From Lachnospiraceae bacterium (lineage in GTDB: Bacteria > Bacillota > Clostridia > Lachnospirales > Lachnospiraceae): a stretch of DNA of 63,134 bases. The notes beneath the pieces are model-generated. The model was not told the origin of the DNA and ran no database searches. It worked only from the letters and a program-made list of their open reading frames with translations. The position numbers were made by a program, and so were the translations under genes. The stretch covers positions 1 to 63,134 of the forward strand of contig JAILGE010000040.1 in assembly GCA_024697065.1 (NCBI GenBank), read 5' to 3'. Of the stretch, positions 19,610 to 28,539 are shown in pieces (within the stretch, counting starts at the first letter, position 1; every line of letters starts with the position of its first letter).

Positions 19610-21063
19610 TGAAAAATGTAGTTGGTATACGTTTCCGCCCTACGGGAAAGGCATATTTTTTCGATCCCGGAGAGCTTGATATCGTGGCGGGAACTGCAGT
19701 CATAGTTGAGACCGCCCAGGGAATGGAGTACGGTAAAGCGGTCGCTGCCCCTATGGAAGTAGAGGATGAGAAGGTCAGGGAACCTTTAAAGAAGATAATG
19801 CGTATCGCCACTCCGAAGGATGATGAACAGCACGGAGTGAATCTTGAAAAGGAAAAAGATGCGCTTCGTTTATGCAAGGAAAAGATCGCTTCCCATGAGC
19901 TTGAGATGAAGCTTATTGAAGCCGAATATACTTTTGATCGCAGCAAGCTGACATTCTATTTCACTGCTGACGGAAGAGTGGATTTCAGAGAACTGGTAAA
20001 GGACCTTGCGGGTACTTTCCGTACCAGGATAGAACTCAGACAGATCGGTGTCAGGGACGCTACCAAGATGCTCGGTGGTATAGGCACCTGTGGAAGAGAG
20101 TTATGCTGTCATGCATATATGCGTGACTTTGTTCCTGTATCCATTAAGATGGCAAAGGAACAGAATCTGTCGCTCAATCCCGGCAAGATCTCAGGTATGT
20201 GCGGAAGACTTATGTGCTGCCTTTCATATGAGGCGGAGACCTATGCATATCTGAATCGTCAGATGCCCAAGGTCAATGATAAGGTTACTCTTCCGGATGG
20301 AGGTGAGGGTACTGTTCAGACCGTTGATATACTTCGCGGTAAAGTAAAAGTCATCACCTTTGCGGACGATGAGAAGCAGATAGAGGAATATGATGCAGCT
20401 GATCTGAAGTTCCGTCGCAGAGGAGGAAAGGACAAGAACAATTCCGACAATCTGACGGATGTTGAGGATATAGAACTTACAGGTGAACTTGCCGCACTTG
20501 CGGACGACAATGATACCGTGACCCGTCAGGAAAACCGTAATAAGAACAGACAGGAGAATAAAGGTAACAGGAAGTCCGGTAATCCTCATGCCAATAATGG
20601 CGGCGGAAATAACGGAAATACCGGTAACGGAAACGCTAACCCCAATAACGGGAATGCCGGGAACGGAAATACCGGTACCGGAAACGCTAACCCCAATAAC
20701 GGGAATGCGGGGGGCGGAAATACCGGTAACGGAAACTCCAACTCCAATAACGGAAATCAGGGTAACGGCAACAATAACGGCAGCGGAAAGCGAAACAGAA
20801 ACAGAAATCGCGGAAACCGTAATGACAACCGTGGTGATAATCGCAACGACAATCGCAATGATAATCGCAGCGAGAACCGTAACGACAACCGTGGCGACAA
20901 TCGCAATGACAATCGCGGCGACAATCGCAATGACAATCGCGGCGACAGGCAGAACGTGAATCGCAACGATAACAGAAATCACAATCGTGGAGAGAACGGC
21001 AAGCCTTCATGGAAGAATGACAGGTCCGGAAATAAGAATGACGGAACAACTAAAGAACAATGA
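19609..21063 (+). CDS. ricT: RicT/YaaT (PSP1 domain) with long Asn/Arg/Gly-rich tail
   Basis: 484 residues; relatives are usually near 275-300. The first ~270 residues are the PSP1-type core with the conserved cysteines (GGIGTCGRELCCH and SGMCGRLMCCLSYE) that hold iron-sulfur clusters in the B. subtilis RicAFT complex, where RicT modulates RNase Y and phosphorelays. From about residue 305 the protein becomes low complexity: Asn/Gly units (NPNNGNAGNGN) and then Arg/Asn/Asp repeats (NDNRGDNRNDNR) up to the stop. The tail is probably disordered and RNA-binding. ATG overlaps the holB stop (TAATG). No ricA or ricF is in this window. Confidence 0.88.
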   Translation: MKNVVGIRFRPTGKAYFFDPGELDIVAGTAVIVETAQGMEYGKAVAAPMEVEDEKVREPLKKIMRIATPKDDEQHGVNLEKEKDALRLCKEKIASHELEMKLIEAEYTFDRSKLTFYFTADGRVDFRELVKDLAGTFRTRIELRQIGVRDATKMLGGIGTCGRELCCHAYMRDFVPVSIKMAKEQNLSLNPGKISGMCGRLMCCLSYEAETYAYLNRQMPKVNDKVTLPDGGEGTVQTVDILRGKVKVITFADDEKQIEEYDAADLKFRRRGGKDKNNSDNLTDVEDIELTGELAALADDNDTVTRQENRNKNRQENKGNRKSGNPHANNGGGNNGNTGNGNANPNNGNAGNGNTGTGNANPNNGNAGGGNTGNGNSNSNNGNQGNGNNNGSGKRNRNRNRGNRNDNRGDNRNDNRNDNRSENRNDNRGDNRNDNRGDNRNDNRGDRQNVNRNDNRNHNRGENGKPSWKNDRSGNKNDGTTKEQ

Positions 21064-21775
21064 GAGAATAGATGATCTCCAGATATCGGGGCTTCGGATC
21101 ATTCAGGATCCGAAGCGCTTTTGTTTCGGAATGGATGCGGTACTGCTTTCCGGATTTGTTAAGGTTCCGGATTCCGGTACTGTTCTTGATATGGGAACGG
21201 GAACAGGGATACTTCCTTTACTGCTTCATGCCAAGACAGGTGCAGGACATCTTACCGGGCTTGAGATACAGCAGGAGAGTGCGGATATGGCAAGACGGAG
21301 CGTTGCCATGAACGGACTGGAAGAAAAGATAGATATCGTGGAAGGTGACATCAAAGAGGCATTGAAGATCTTCAAGCCCGCGTCCTTTGATGTTATAACA
21401 TGCAATCCGCCGTATATGACGGGCGGTACGGGAATAGTTAATCCCACTGATGCCAAGGCCATAGCACGTCATGAAGTATTATGCACATTCAGGGATGTGG
21501 CAGCCCGGTCCGAAAAACTCCTTAAAACAGGCGGAAGTCTTTTTATCGTCCACAGACCCGGCAGACTCTCGGAATTGTGCGTGACGCTTACTGAATTTCA
21601 TCTGGAGCCTAAGCGTATGAGGCTTGTATATCCCTATGCCTGTAAGGAAGCGGAGATGGTACTTATCGAAGCGGTCCGCAGGGGAAAGCAGGGCATGCGT
21701 ATGGAGAAGCCTTTGATCATTTTTGATGATGACGGTAATTATACATCTGAAATAAAAAGGGATTACGGATTCTGA
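21038..21775 (+). CDS. tRNA1(Val) (adenine37-N6)-methyltransferase-like protein (YabB)
   Basis: About 245 residues from ATG 21038, overlapping the end of ricT; upstream in-frame starts lie inside the ricT repeats and are less likely. SAM-binding motif I is VLDMGTGTGILPLLL and the adenine-N6 catalytic motif is NPPY. The N-terminal QDPKRFCFGMDAVLLSGF is the usual YabB/TrmN6 opening. The conserved ricT-yabB-rsmI order in Firmicutes supports the call; the exact target nucleotide is inferred from the family. Confidence 0.85.
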   Translation: MTEQLKNNERIDDLQISGLRIIQDPKRFCFGMDAVLLSGFVKVPDSGTVLDMGTGTGILPLLLHAKTGAGHLTGLEIQQESADMARRSVAMNGLEEKIDIVEGDIKEALKIFKPASFDVITCNPPYMTGGTGIVNPTDAKAIARHEVLCTFRDVAARSEKLLKTGGSLFIVHRPGRLSELCVTLTEFHLEPKRMRLVYPYACKEAEMVLIEAVRRGKQGMRMEKPLIIFDDDGNYTSEIKRDYGF

Positions 21776-21820
21776 TCATCGGTATCAGGGCAATGATCAC
21801 AGTTAGGATCGGGGGAAAAA

Positions 21821-22693
21821 ATGTCTGAAAACAAGATCGGAACTTTATATCTGTGTGCGACACCAATAGGAAATCTGGGAGACATCACAAAGCGTGTGCT
21901 GGATACTCTTTCTGAGGTCGATCTGATCGCGGCGGAGGATACCAGAAACAGTATCCATCTTTTAACGCACTTTGGTATAAAGACACCAATGACAAGTTAT
22001 CATGAATATAATAAATATGATAAGGCAGATGTTCTCATAGATAAAATGAGAAACGGAGAGGATATCGCTCTTATCACTGATGCCGGAACACCTGCAATAT
22101 CGGATCCGGGAGAGGTACTTGTTGCCAAATGTCACGAAGCGGGTATAACAGTCACTTCGCTTCCGGGACCGGCTGCATGCATAACTGCCCTCACACTTTC
22201 GGGGCTCTCCACCAGACGCTTTTGCTTTGAAGGCTTTCTGCCTCCCGATAAGAAGGAACGCAGAGAGATATTATCGGATCTTGCGGGAGAGTTCAGAACT
22301 ATCATCATGTATGAAGCTCCGCATCATCTGAAAGCTACATTAAAAGAATTATATGCAGCCCTGGGAGACAGGAGGATAACGCTTTGCAGAGAGCTTACCA
22401 AGAAATTCGAAGACATCCTGCCTACCACGTTTGAAAAGGCTCTGCAGATGTACGAAGAAGAAGATCCCCGCGGTGAATATGTCATAGTGATAGAGGGCAG
22501 AGACAGAGCACAGGCCAAAAAAGAACAGACAGAATCCTATGCATCTATATCACCTGCAGAACATGTTGCGATGTATGAAGCAAAAGGAATGGACAGGAAG
22601 GAAGCGATCAAGCAGGCAGCAGTAGACAGGGGCGTTCCCAAGCGTGAAATCTATAATGCGGTGGTGGCTGCAAAGAATGAAAGCTCAAATTAA
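21821..22693 (+). CDS. rsmI: 16S rRNA (cytidine1402-2'-O)-methyltransferase
   Basis: 290 residues. It begins with GTLYLCATPIGNLGDIT, then AAEDTRNSIHLL, ALITDAGTPAISDPG and SLPGPAACITALTLSGL, all standard motifs of the RsmI branch of tetrapyrrole-methylase-fold enzymes. It methylates C1402 in the ribosomal decoding centre using SAM. A GGGGG stretch stands before ATG 21821. Last gene of the yaaR-holB-ricT cluster; a strong new promoter follows. Confidence 0.95.
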   Translation: MSENKIGTLYLCATPIGNLGDITKRVLDTLSEVDLIAAEDTRNSIHLLTHFGIKTPMTSYHEYNKYDKADVLIDKMRNGEDIALITDAGTPAISDPGEVLVAKCHEAGITVTSLPGPAACITALTLSGLSTRRFCFEGFLPPDKKERREILSDLAGEFRTIIMYEAPHHLKATLKELYAALGDRRITLCRELTKKFEDILPTTFEKALQMYEEEDPRGEYVIVIEGRDRAQAKKEQTESYASISPAEHVAMYEAKGMDRKEAIKQAAVDRGVPKREIYNAVVAAKNESSN

Positions 22694-22705
22694 GAAAAAG
22701 GATTC

Positions 22706-22734
22706 TTGACAAAAGAATAAGCCTTTCATATACT
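22706..22734 (+). promoter_or_regulatory. Strong sigma-A-type promoter of acpP
   Basis: TTGACA (22706-22711) and TATACT (22729-22734) are separated by 17 bp, close to consensus, about 47 bp before the acpP start. Confidence 0.85.
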
Positions 22735-22780
22735 CTGCTTAGTAAAAATCTTATACCTGTTTACGGAGGTTAAATCATAT

Positions 22781-23020
22781 ATGGTAGATAAGGTTTCTGA
22801 ACTGATCATTGAACAGCTTCACCTTCCCGAAGGTACAGTCATTACCGAGGATACGAATTTCAAGGATGATCTTCATGCTGATTCCTTTGAGCTTATGGAA
22901 ATGATAATGGCAGTAGAGGAAGAATACGGGATCCAGTTCGAGGACGATGAGCTTGCAGGATTTGAAACTGTGGGAGATGTATTAAGTAATATCAAGTCCA
23001 AAGGAGTGGACATCGAGTAA
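22781..23020 (+). CDS. acpP: Acyl carrier protein
   Basis: 79 residues, acidic and helical. Ser35 in LHADSFELMEM is the phosphopantetheine attachment site; the usual DSL is DSF here, seen in some Firmicutes carriers. GGAGG precedes the ATG. It stands alone between its own promoter and terminator, away from any fatty acid synthesis genes, so it might be a general or a specialised second carrier; the window does not settle which. Confidence 0.9.
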   Translation: MVDKVSELIIEQLHLPEGTVITEDTNFKDDLHADSFELMEMIMAVEEEYGIQFEDDELAGFETVGDVLSNIKSKGVDIE

Positions 23021-23053
23021 GTCAGTGAGACCGTGATATATCTTATATAAACG

Positions 23054-23084
23054 ACAGACTGTATACGTTACAGTCTGTTTTTTT
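23054..23084 (+). terminator. Intrinsic terminator of acpP
   Basis: ACAGACTGTA (23054-23063) pairs perfectly with TACAGTCTGT (23069-23078) across a 5-base loop, followed by a run of T. Confidence 0.9.
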
Positions 23085-23114
23085 GTGCGACAACGAGCCA
23101 AGCGTGCCGCATTG

Positions 23115-23123
23115 TGTTATACT
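23115..23123 (+). promoter_or_regulatory. Extended -10 promoter
   Basis: TGTTATACT contains a TGn extended -10 followed by TATACT, about 42 bp before the aminotransferase gene. No good -35 is visible, which fits an extended -10 promoter. Confidence 0.5.
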
Positions 23124-23164
23124 ATCAAAGGTTTAAAAAGTAAGTACAGGTACATGGAGACAAT

Positions 23165-24283
23165 ATGGAAAATATAATGACAAACCGTCTTGATCGCGGT
23201 TTTTTGAAATATCAAAAGGAATTCGAGGACGCTGCCATAAGAGTCCTGAGATCAGGTTATTACATACTCGGAAAAGAAGTGGAGGAATTCGAGGAGAGCT
23301 TTGCTTCATTTGCCGGGGCAAAATATTGTGTTGGCACGGGCAACGGACTTGATGCCATCACACTTGCCTGCAGGGCAATAGGTATCGGCAGGGATGATGA
23401 AGTGATAGTGCAGGGTAATACTTTTATTGCCAGTGTTATGGGAATAACCATAGCAGGCGGTACTCCGGTATTTGCAGAGCCGGATGAATATTTTGCACTT
23501 GATCCGGATGAGATCGAAAAGAAGATCACGAAGAAGACAAAGGCAGTCATGGTGGTCCATCTCTACGGTCAGACGGCTCAGATGGATAGGATATCAGAGA
23601 TCTGTAAAAGACACGGGCTCAGGCTTATAGAGGACTGTGCCCAGGCTCATGGAGCCGGCTTTTATACAGAGGGAGGAGGCAAAGGCTTTAAGGGCGTTGG
23701 CACCTTTGGTGATATAGGATGTTTCTCATTCTATCCTTCCAAGAATATCGGTGCCTTCGGGGACGGCGGTGCGATAATAACGGATTCAGTGGAATACAGG
23801 GACAGGATAAGACAGCTTAGAAATTACGGAAGTTCCGTAAGATATCACAACGAGGAAGTGGGGATCAATTCAAGACTGGATGAGATGCAGGCGGCACTTT
23901 TAAAAGTCCGTCTCCACCACGAAGAAGAATGCAGGATAGAGAGACAGCGGACTGCAGCTTTCTACGACAGCGCCATCAGCAATCCTCTTATAAAGCTTCC
24001 AAAGCGCAGAGAAAATGCAACACATGTATTCCATCAATATGTTATCAGATGTGAAAGACGCGATGAACTTGCTGAGTTCTTAAAAACAAAAGGCGTGGGG
24101 ACCATTATCCATTATCCCATCCCACCCCATCTGTCAAAAGCCTATGAATATCTGGGAATAAAAAAGGGAAGCCTGCCTTTTACAGAGCGGCTGGCAAATG
24201 AAGTATTATCAATCCCCATGTATACGGGAATAACAAGTGAGGAAACAGAACGCGTTGCAGATGCATTAAATGCATTCAGGTAG
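23165..24283 (+). CDS. DegT/DnrJ/EryC1/StrS-type sugar aminotransferase
   Basis: 372 residues, a PLP-dependent fold I aminotransferase. Motifs seen: GTGNGLDAI near the N-terminus, EDCAQAHGA, and CFSFYPSKNIGAFGDGGAI with PLP-binding Lys193. The family transfers amino groups to nucleotide-linked keto-sugars for surface polysaccharide or antibiotics, and the sequence is closest in feel to dTDP-3-amino-3,6-dideoxyhexose (FdtB/QdtB-like) enzymes, though I cannot confirm the substrate. It is a lone gene: no dTDP-sugar genes lie nearby. ATG 23165 has GGAGAC upstream; ATG 23177 is an alternative. Confidence 0.85.
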   Translation: MENIMTNRLDRGFLKYQKEFEDAAIRVLRSGYYILGKEVEEFEESFASFAGAKYCVGTGNGLDAITLACRAIGIGRDDEVIVQGNTFIASVMGITIAGGTPVFAEPDEYFALDPDEIEKKITKKTKAVMVVHLYGQTAQMDRISEICKRHGLRLIEDCAQAHGAGFYTEGGGKGFKGVGTFGDIGCFSFYPSKNIGAFGDGGAIITDSVEYRDRIRQLRNYGSSVRYHNEEVGINSRLDEMQAALLKVRLHHEEECRIERQRTAAFYDSAISNPLIKLPKRRENATHVFHQYVIRCERRDELAEFLKTKGVGTIIHYPIPPHLSKAYEYLGIKKGSLPFTERLANEVLSIPMYTGITSEETERVADALNAFR

Positions 24284-24307
24284 ATCGCGGATAAACAATT
24301 GCTCTTA

Positions 24308-24336
24308 TTGCATAAACGGATCGTATTCATTAAATA
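24308..24336 (+). promoter_or_regulatory. Possible promoter of cca
   Basis: TTGCAT (24308-24313) and TAAATA (24331-24336) are 17 bp apart. The region also holds an imperfect inverted repeat CGTATTCATT/AATGATACG (one bulged base) that overlaps the -10. Confidence 0.4.
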
Positions 24337-24378
24337 AAATGATACGTTTGACGGATCCTCATGTAGCGTTTACGGAAT

Positions 24379-25779
24379 ATGAAAACAGGAAATGAAAATA
24401 TAAAGATCGATGTACCTGCACAGGTATGTGAGATCCTGAACAAATTAAATGAAGCAGGTTATGAAGCTTATGCTGTAGGCGGCTGTGTCAGAGATTCGCT
24501 TTTGGGAAAGCAGCCGGCGGACTGGGATATAACCACATCCGCAAGACCGGAACAGGTGAAGTCAATATTCAGACACACCGTCGATACCGGGATACAGCAC
24601 GGGACCGTTACCGTTCTCATGAGAGATAACGGAGTGATAAGCGGTTATGAAGTGACCACATATCGTATAGACGGGATCTACGAAGACAGCAGACATCCGA
24701 AGGAAGTGACTTTTACACCGGAGCTGTCTGAAGATCTGAAGCGCAGGGACTTTACGGTCAATGCCATGGCTTATCATCCGGGGCATGGGCTCATAGATCT
24801 TTTCGGCGGACAGGAGGATCTGGAGAGGAAGCTTATCCGTTGTGTCGGTAATGCCAAAGAAAGATTCACGGAAGATGCGCTTCGCATGATGCGTGCCATT
24901 AGATTTGCGGCTCAGCTGGGAGGTACAATTGAAGATGAGACCTATGCGGCCATATCGGAGCTTGCCCCCACACTTGCGAGGGTCAGTGCAGAGAGGATAC
25001 GCGTAGAGGTTGAGAAGCTGCTTGTAAGCGCGCATCCTTATTATTTTAAGATGTTTTATGAGACCGGTCTTACAGCTGTCTTCCTGCCGGAATTTGATAA
25101 GTGTATGAAGACCACTCAGGAGAACCCGCATCACTGTTACAGTGTGGGTGAACACCTGTTGCACTCAACAGAGACTATCGATATCGAACGTTTAAGGAAT
25201 GAAACGGATAAAGAGGATTATTCTTCTTCGTTAAAGATACTCAGACTGACAATGCTCCTTCATGACATAGGAAAATCTGAGCTCAAGACTGTTGACGGGA
25301 ACGGGATAGCGCATTTTAAAGGTCATCCCGAGCTTGGAGCGAAGATGGCGGAAGAGATACTTAAGAGACTTAAGTATGACAATGATACCATTCATATGGT
25401 AAAGGGGCTTGTTTTAGGACATGAAGGAAGATATCCCGCTGAGAAGAAATATATCCGCAGGGATATTAACCGGCTGGGAACGGAATATTTTCCGCTTATG
25501 TTCTATGTCAATGAAGCCGATATGATGGCCCAGAGTGATTTTCTGCGCGATGAGAAAAAGGCCAGATTAGAGAGACTAAGAGCCCTGTATCTTGAGATAA
25601 AGGCTGCAGATGAGTGTCTCAGTCTTTCTGACCTTGCGGTGAAGGGCGCTGATCTTATTGCTGCCGGAGTTAAACCCGGACCCGGTATGGGAAAGATATT
25701 AAATGCAATGCTTTCGGATGTATTGGACGATCCGACTCATAATGACAGAGATTATCTGATGACAAACTATGTTAAATAA
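24379..25779 (+). CDS. cca: CCA tRNA nucleotidyltransferase with HD domain
   Basis: 466 residues. Class II nucleotidyltransferase motifs: GGCVRDSLLG, DWDITTSA (catalytic Asp pair) and KRRDFTVNAMAYHP; the template-like region for C and A addition follows. A C-terminal HD domain (LLHDIGKSE) suggests extra phosphohydrolase activity, as in many Gram-positive Cca proteins. It matures and repairs tRNA 3' ends; this matters here because the tRNA-Ser at 53521 has no encoded CCA. The stop overlaps the next gene by 11 bases. Confidence 0.92.
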   Translation: MKTGNENIKIDVPAQVCEILNKLNEAGYEAYAVGGCVRDSLLGKQPADWDITTSARPEQVKSIFRHTVDTGIQHGTVTVLMRDNGVISGYEVTTYRIDGIYEDSRHPKEVTFTPELSEDLKRRDFTVNAMAYHPGHGLIDLFGGQEDLERKLIRCVGNAKERFTEDALRMMRAIRFAAQLGGTIEDETYAAISELAPTLARVSAERIRVEVEKLLVSAHPYYFKMFYETGLTAVFLPEFDKCMKTTQENPHHCYSVGEHLLHSTETIDIERLRNETDKEDYSSSLKILRLTMLLHDIGKSELKTVDGNGIAHFKGHPELGAKMAEEILKRLKYDNDTIHMVKGLVLGHEGRYPAEKKYIRRDINRLGTEYFPLMFYVNEADMMAQSDFLRDEKKARLERLRALYLEIKAADECLSLSDLAVKGADLIAAGVKPGPGMGKILNAMLSDVLDDPTHNDRDYLMTNYVK

Positions 25780-27271
25780 GGATAAAAAACATATATTTAT
25801 AAAAAGGATCAGGCTCATTTTAACTGCACTTGCGGTAATGATGCTGGCCTGCGCATGCACTTTTGGCGGCGGAGGGGATGTGCAGGATCCCGGTGTGCCG
25901 GGGTATGTTCAGACCGGATTTGTTCCTGCCGTAGCCGGAAATTACGATTCCACCGACACTGCGGTGGTAGTCAGGAAAGACACGGAAGCATCCAGGATCA
26001 CTTTTTTGAATATAGAGCTTGGAAAATGTTATACCCTGGATTATGACGGAGCCACATCATACGCTGATAAATACGGTCAGGGCATAGCTTTGGCGCAGGT
26101 TGATGTGGGGGAAGTCGTAGATGTGACCTTTATGCATTCCAGAAAGAGGCTTAATTCTCTTCAGGTCTCTGCAGAAGGATTTGCCATCAAAGGAATGACA
26201 GGTTTTGTAACAGAGACCGGCGGAAGAAATATCAATATCAACGGAGAGCGTTATTCCGTAGCACCTAAAGCCGCTGTTATCCTGCCGGATGGCATGGGAG
26301 ATCTGATGGATATCAATTCTGCCGATACCGTGAGAGTATCAGGGATAGGTCATACGATTTACGGTATAGCCCTTGAGCGCGGACACGGATATCTGAGACT
26401 TGAGAATACTTCTGCATTTGAAGGCGGCTGGCTTGAAGTCGGAGATGATATCATAAGCCAGATTTCCAAAGATATGCTTATCGCTGTTCCGGAAGGAACA
26501 TATCTGGTAAGAGTCTCTAAGGACGGAGTTACGGGGGAAGAAGCGATGACTGTGGCCGTAGGTGCGGAAGCGACCATGGATCTCTCAAAATATCAGGCTG
26601 AAGCTCTCTATGGTGGGATAATCTTCACAGTAAGTCCGCAGACGGTCAATGTGTATATAGACGGCGAGAAAGTGGACATATCCGAAGAGATAGAGCTTTC
26701 ATACGGATTGCATCAGATGGTGGCCACGGCAAAGGGGTATGAGACTGTCAGCCGCTATATCCGGGTAGCTGAAGAGCATGCGGTACTTAACATTTCCCTT
26801 GAAAAAGATGACAGCGTATCGGCTTCATCGGCGGTACCGTCACCGACACCGGCTCCATCCCCGGGAACCGCATCGGGCAACAGTGTATCGGGAGGGAGTA
26901 TCTCAGACAATTCCGTATCGGGAAATGAAGTGTCGGGAAATAAAGCCACCATGCATACCATGCCGACCATACCGCCGTTACCGGACCCGGTAAAAGAGAA
27001 GCCGGATACGGATATTTCACCTTCGGAACATCCCATAGATGTTGCCACCCCCGGAAAATACCGCGTCATGATAGAGGAGCCCAAGGGGGCGGAAGTCTAT
27101 AAGGACGGTACGTATATCGGAATGGCTCCGGTAAGCTTCGATAAGTCAAAGGGGACATACATAATCACCCTCAGGAAGAACGGGTGCCAGACCAGGAGCT
27201 ATACCATAAGCGTGGATGATGAGAAGAAAGATGTGACTTACTCATTCTCGGAGTTGCTGCCGTTAAACTGA
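25769..27271 (+). CDS. PEGA-domain lipoprotein
   Basis: 500 residues. A basic N-terminus and hydrophobic signal end in a cysteine-rich lipobox ([14 protein letters not shown]), so it is probably lipidated and faces outward. The body is beta-rich; a PEGA-like domain ([20 protein letters not shown], then [14 protein letters not shown]) lies near residues 285-345 and a second one ([19 protein letters not shown]) at the C-terminus. Between them is a Ser/Pro-rich linker with SGNSVSG-type repeats. PEGA domains occur in surface and wall-associated proteins; no enzyme motif is seen. It starts within the cca end. Confidence 0.8.
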   Translation: MLNKDKKHIFIKRIRLILTALAVMMLACACTFGGGGDVQDPGVPGYVQTGFVPAVAGNYDSTDTAVVVRKDTEASRITFLNIELGKCYTLDYDGATSYADKYGQGIALAQVDVGEVVDVTFMHSRKRLNSLQVSAEGFAIKGMTGFVTETGGRNININGERYSVAPKAAVILPDGMGDLMDINSADTVRVSGIGHTIYGIALERGHGYLRLENTSAFEGGWLEVGDDIISQISKDMLIAVPEGTYLVRVSKDGVTGEEAMTVAVGAEATMDLSKYQAEALYGGIIFTVSPQTVNVYIDGEKVDISEEIELSYGLHQMVATAKGYETVSRYIRVAEEHAVLNISLEKDDSVSASSAVPSPTPAPSPGTASGNSVSGGSISDNSVSGNEVSGNKATMHTMPTIPPLPDPVKEKPDTDISPSEHPIDVATPGKYRVMIEEPKGAEVYKDGTYIGMAPVSFDKSKGTYIITLRKNGCQTRSYTISVDDEKKDVTYSFSELLPLN

Positions 27272-27295
27272 TAAATCCCGAAAGCCTTTACACTA

Positions 27296-27324
27296 TTGAC
27301 AAAACAGGGCAAAACGCATATAAA
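27296..27324 (+). promoter_or_regulatory. Strong promoter of hup
   Basis: TTGACA (27296-27301), 17-bp spacer, TATAAA (27319-27324), about 43 bp before the HU start. Confidence 0.85.
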
Positions 27325-27366
27325 TGTACTGTAGTTTTTCAAGAAAGGTGTAGGAGGTTTATCGTA

Positions 27367-27639
27367 ATGAACAAAACAGAATTGGTTGCTGCAGTGGCTG
27401 AAAAGTCCGGATTTTCCAAGAAGGATGCAGAAGCTGTAGTTAATGCTTTTACAGACACAGTTACAAAGGAACTTAAGAAGGGCGGAAAGGTTCAGTTGGT
27501 AGGTTTCGGTACTTTCGAAGTATCCGAGAGAGCTGCCCGTACAGGACGCAATCCTCAGACCGGTGCTACCATGAAGATCGCCGCTTCCAAGACTCCCAAG
27601 TTTAAGGCAGGTAAGGCATTCAAGGATGCGCTGAACTGA
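27367..27639 (+). CDS. hup: HU-type DNA-binding protein
   Basis: 90 residues, full length. [20 protein letters not shown] is the typical start; [21 protein letters not shown] forms the beta-arm with the conserved RNPQTG tip and Pro that intercalates in DNA. It is a nucleoid protein that bends DNA. It has its own promoter and terminator, with GGAGG at the start, as expected for an abundant protein. Confidence 0.97.
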   Translation: MNKTELVAAVAEKSGFSKKDAEAVVNAFTDTVTKELKKGGKVQLVGFGTFEVSERAARTGRNPQTGATMKIAASKTPKFKAGKAFKDALN

Positions 27640-27670
27640 TAACAGATCATAAGATAACTGTTTAAGAGTT

Positions 27671-27707
27671 CGGGATACCGGTCATTTGCCGGTATCCCGT
27701 TTGCGTT
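27671..27707 (+). terminator. Intrinsic terminator of hup
   Basis: CGGGATACCGG (27671-27681) pairs perfectly with CCGGTATCCCG (27689-27699) across a 7-base loop, followed by TTTGCGTTT, a somewhat weak T-tract. Confidence 0.85.
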
Positions 27708-27782
27708 TATTCACTTATCAAACCGTGATCGGAGCTGTGTGTGGTTATCGGTAACAAAGCCGCATGGTAAAGGAGAAGAAAC

Positions 27783-28022
27783 ATGAGACTTGATAAATAT
27801 CTTAAGGTGTCCAGACTTATAAAGAGAAGAACCGTTGCAAATGAGGCCTGCGACGCAGGAAGAGTCCTGGTCGGAGACAGACCGGTCAAGGCGTCCTATG
27901 ATGTTAAAGCCGGTGATGAGATCACCATAAAGTTTGGGCAGAAAGAAACAAAAGTCAGGGTATTATCTGTGGAAGAAACCGTCAGAAAGGAAGAAGCAGC
28001 AGATTTATTTGAGTACATCTGA
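27783..28022 (+). CDS. rqcP: S4-domain RNA-binding protein RqcP (YabO)
   Basis: 79 residues, essentially one S4 domain: MRLDKYLKVSRLIKRRTVAN, ACDAGRVLVGDRPVKASYDV and KAGDEITIKFG. The B. subtilis homologue stabilises P-site tRNA on split 50S subunits during RqcH-driven Ala-tailing in ribosome quality control. In B. subtilis yabO is followed by yabP, yabQ and divIC; here divIC follows directly. Confidence 0.9.
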   Translation: MRLDKYLKVSRLIKRRTVANEACDAGRVLVGDRPVKASYDVKAGDEITIKFGQKETKVRVLSVEETVRKEEAADLFEYI

Positions 28023-28049
28023 CTATATCTTGTGGCATAATTATGTCAA
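28022..28049 (-). promoter_or_regulatory. Possible antisense promoter facing rqcP
   Basis: On the minus strand TTGACA (28049-28044) and TATAGT (28027-28022) are 16 bp apart. Transcription would start near the rqcP stop and run antisense through it. The overlapping palindrome CATAATTATG (28036-28045) could instead be an operator. Confidence 0.35.
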
Positions 28050-28069
28050 CCTACAACATACGCGAGCCC

Positions 28070-28098
28070 TTGACTTTACTGCATTTTCAGCATAAGAT
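28070..28098 (+). promoter_or_regulatory. Promoter of divIC
   Basis: TTGACT (28070-28075), 17-bp spacer, TAAGAT (28093-28098), about 63 bp before divIC. Confidence 0.65.
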
Positions 28099-28161
28099 GA
28101 TAGGTGTATTTCGTTAATAACGGATGCCTATATCCAAGGGGAGGGTCTTAAGTCCGGATCA

Positions 28162-28503
28162 ATGTCCAAAGGCACAGCAAAAAAAAGAAAAGGTATAAAG
28201 CCCAAATATCTCAAGCCTCGCAGAAAGGCTGAGCGCAGGATCAATCTGGTTCTGCTGTTTACCATTGCCGTGCTCGGCGTTATCCTGTTCGTTGCAACCG
28301 GAAGCTTAAGAGAGCGGAGAGACGCGCTTGAAGCAAAAAAGCAGCACGTTCAGGAGCTTTTGGAGGAAGAAAAGGAAAGAGAGCTGGAATTAGACAGGCA
28401 GAAAGTATATATCCACACCAGAGACTATATCGAGAAGAAGGCCAGAGAGACCGACAGACTTGTTTATGACGGTGAGATGATATTTGTATATGAAGAGAAA
28501 TGA
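28162..28503 (+). CDS. divIC: Septum formation initiator DivIC/FtsB-like
   Basis: 113 residues: a basic cytoplasmic N-terminus, one membrane helix (INLVLLFTIAVLGVILFVA), a coiled coil (RDALEAKKQHVQELLEEEKE) and a short C-terminal ETDRLVYDGEMIFVYEE, matching the DivIC/FtsB plan of a bitopic division protein that binds FtsL/DivIB. Gene order (rqcP before, tilS-hpt-ftsH after) is that of B. subtilis divIC. The GGAGGG-like site lies rather far upstream, so initiation may use a weak site. Confidence 0.85.
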   Translation: MSKGTAKKRKGIKPKYLKPRRKAERRINLVLLFTIAVLGVILFVATGSLRERRDALEAKKQHVQELLEEEKERELELDRQKVYIHTRDYIEKKARETDRLVYDGEMIFVYEEK

Positions 28504-28539
28504 TATCAGTTCCATAGTATGATATTACATTTCCTGGAG

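Noticed and set aside
20224-20982. 252-codon hydrophobic frame antisense to the ricT tail
   Set aside because: It is the mirror of the Asn/Arg/Asp repeats, giving Ile/Val/Ala repeats; no start signals and no family.
24314-24346. Hairpin upstream of cca as a terminator or riboswitch
   Set aside because: The stem has a bulge, is AT-rich and lacks a T-run; treated only as a possible promoter overlap.
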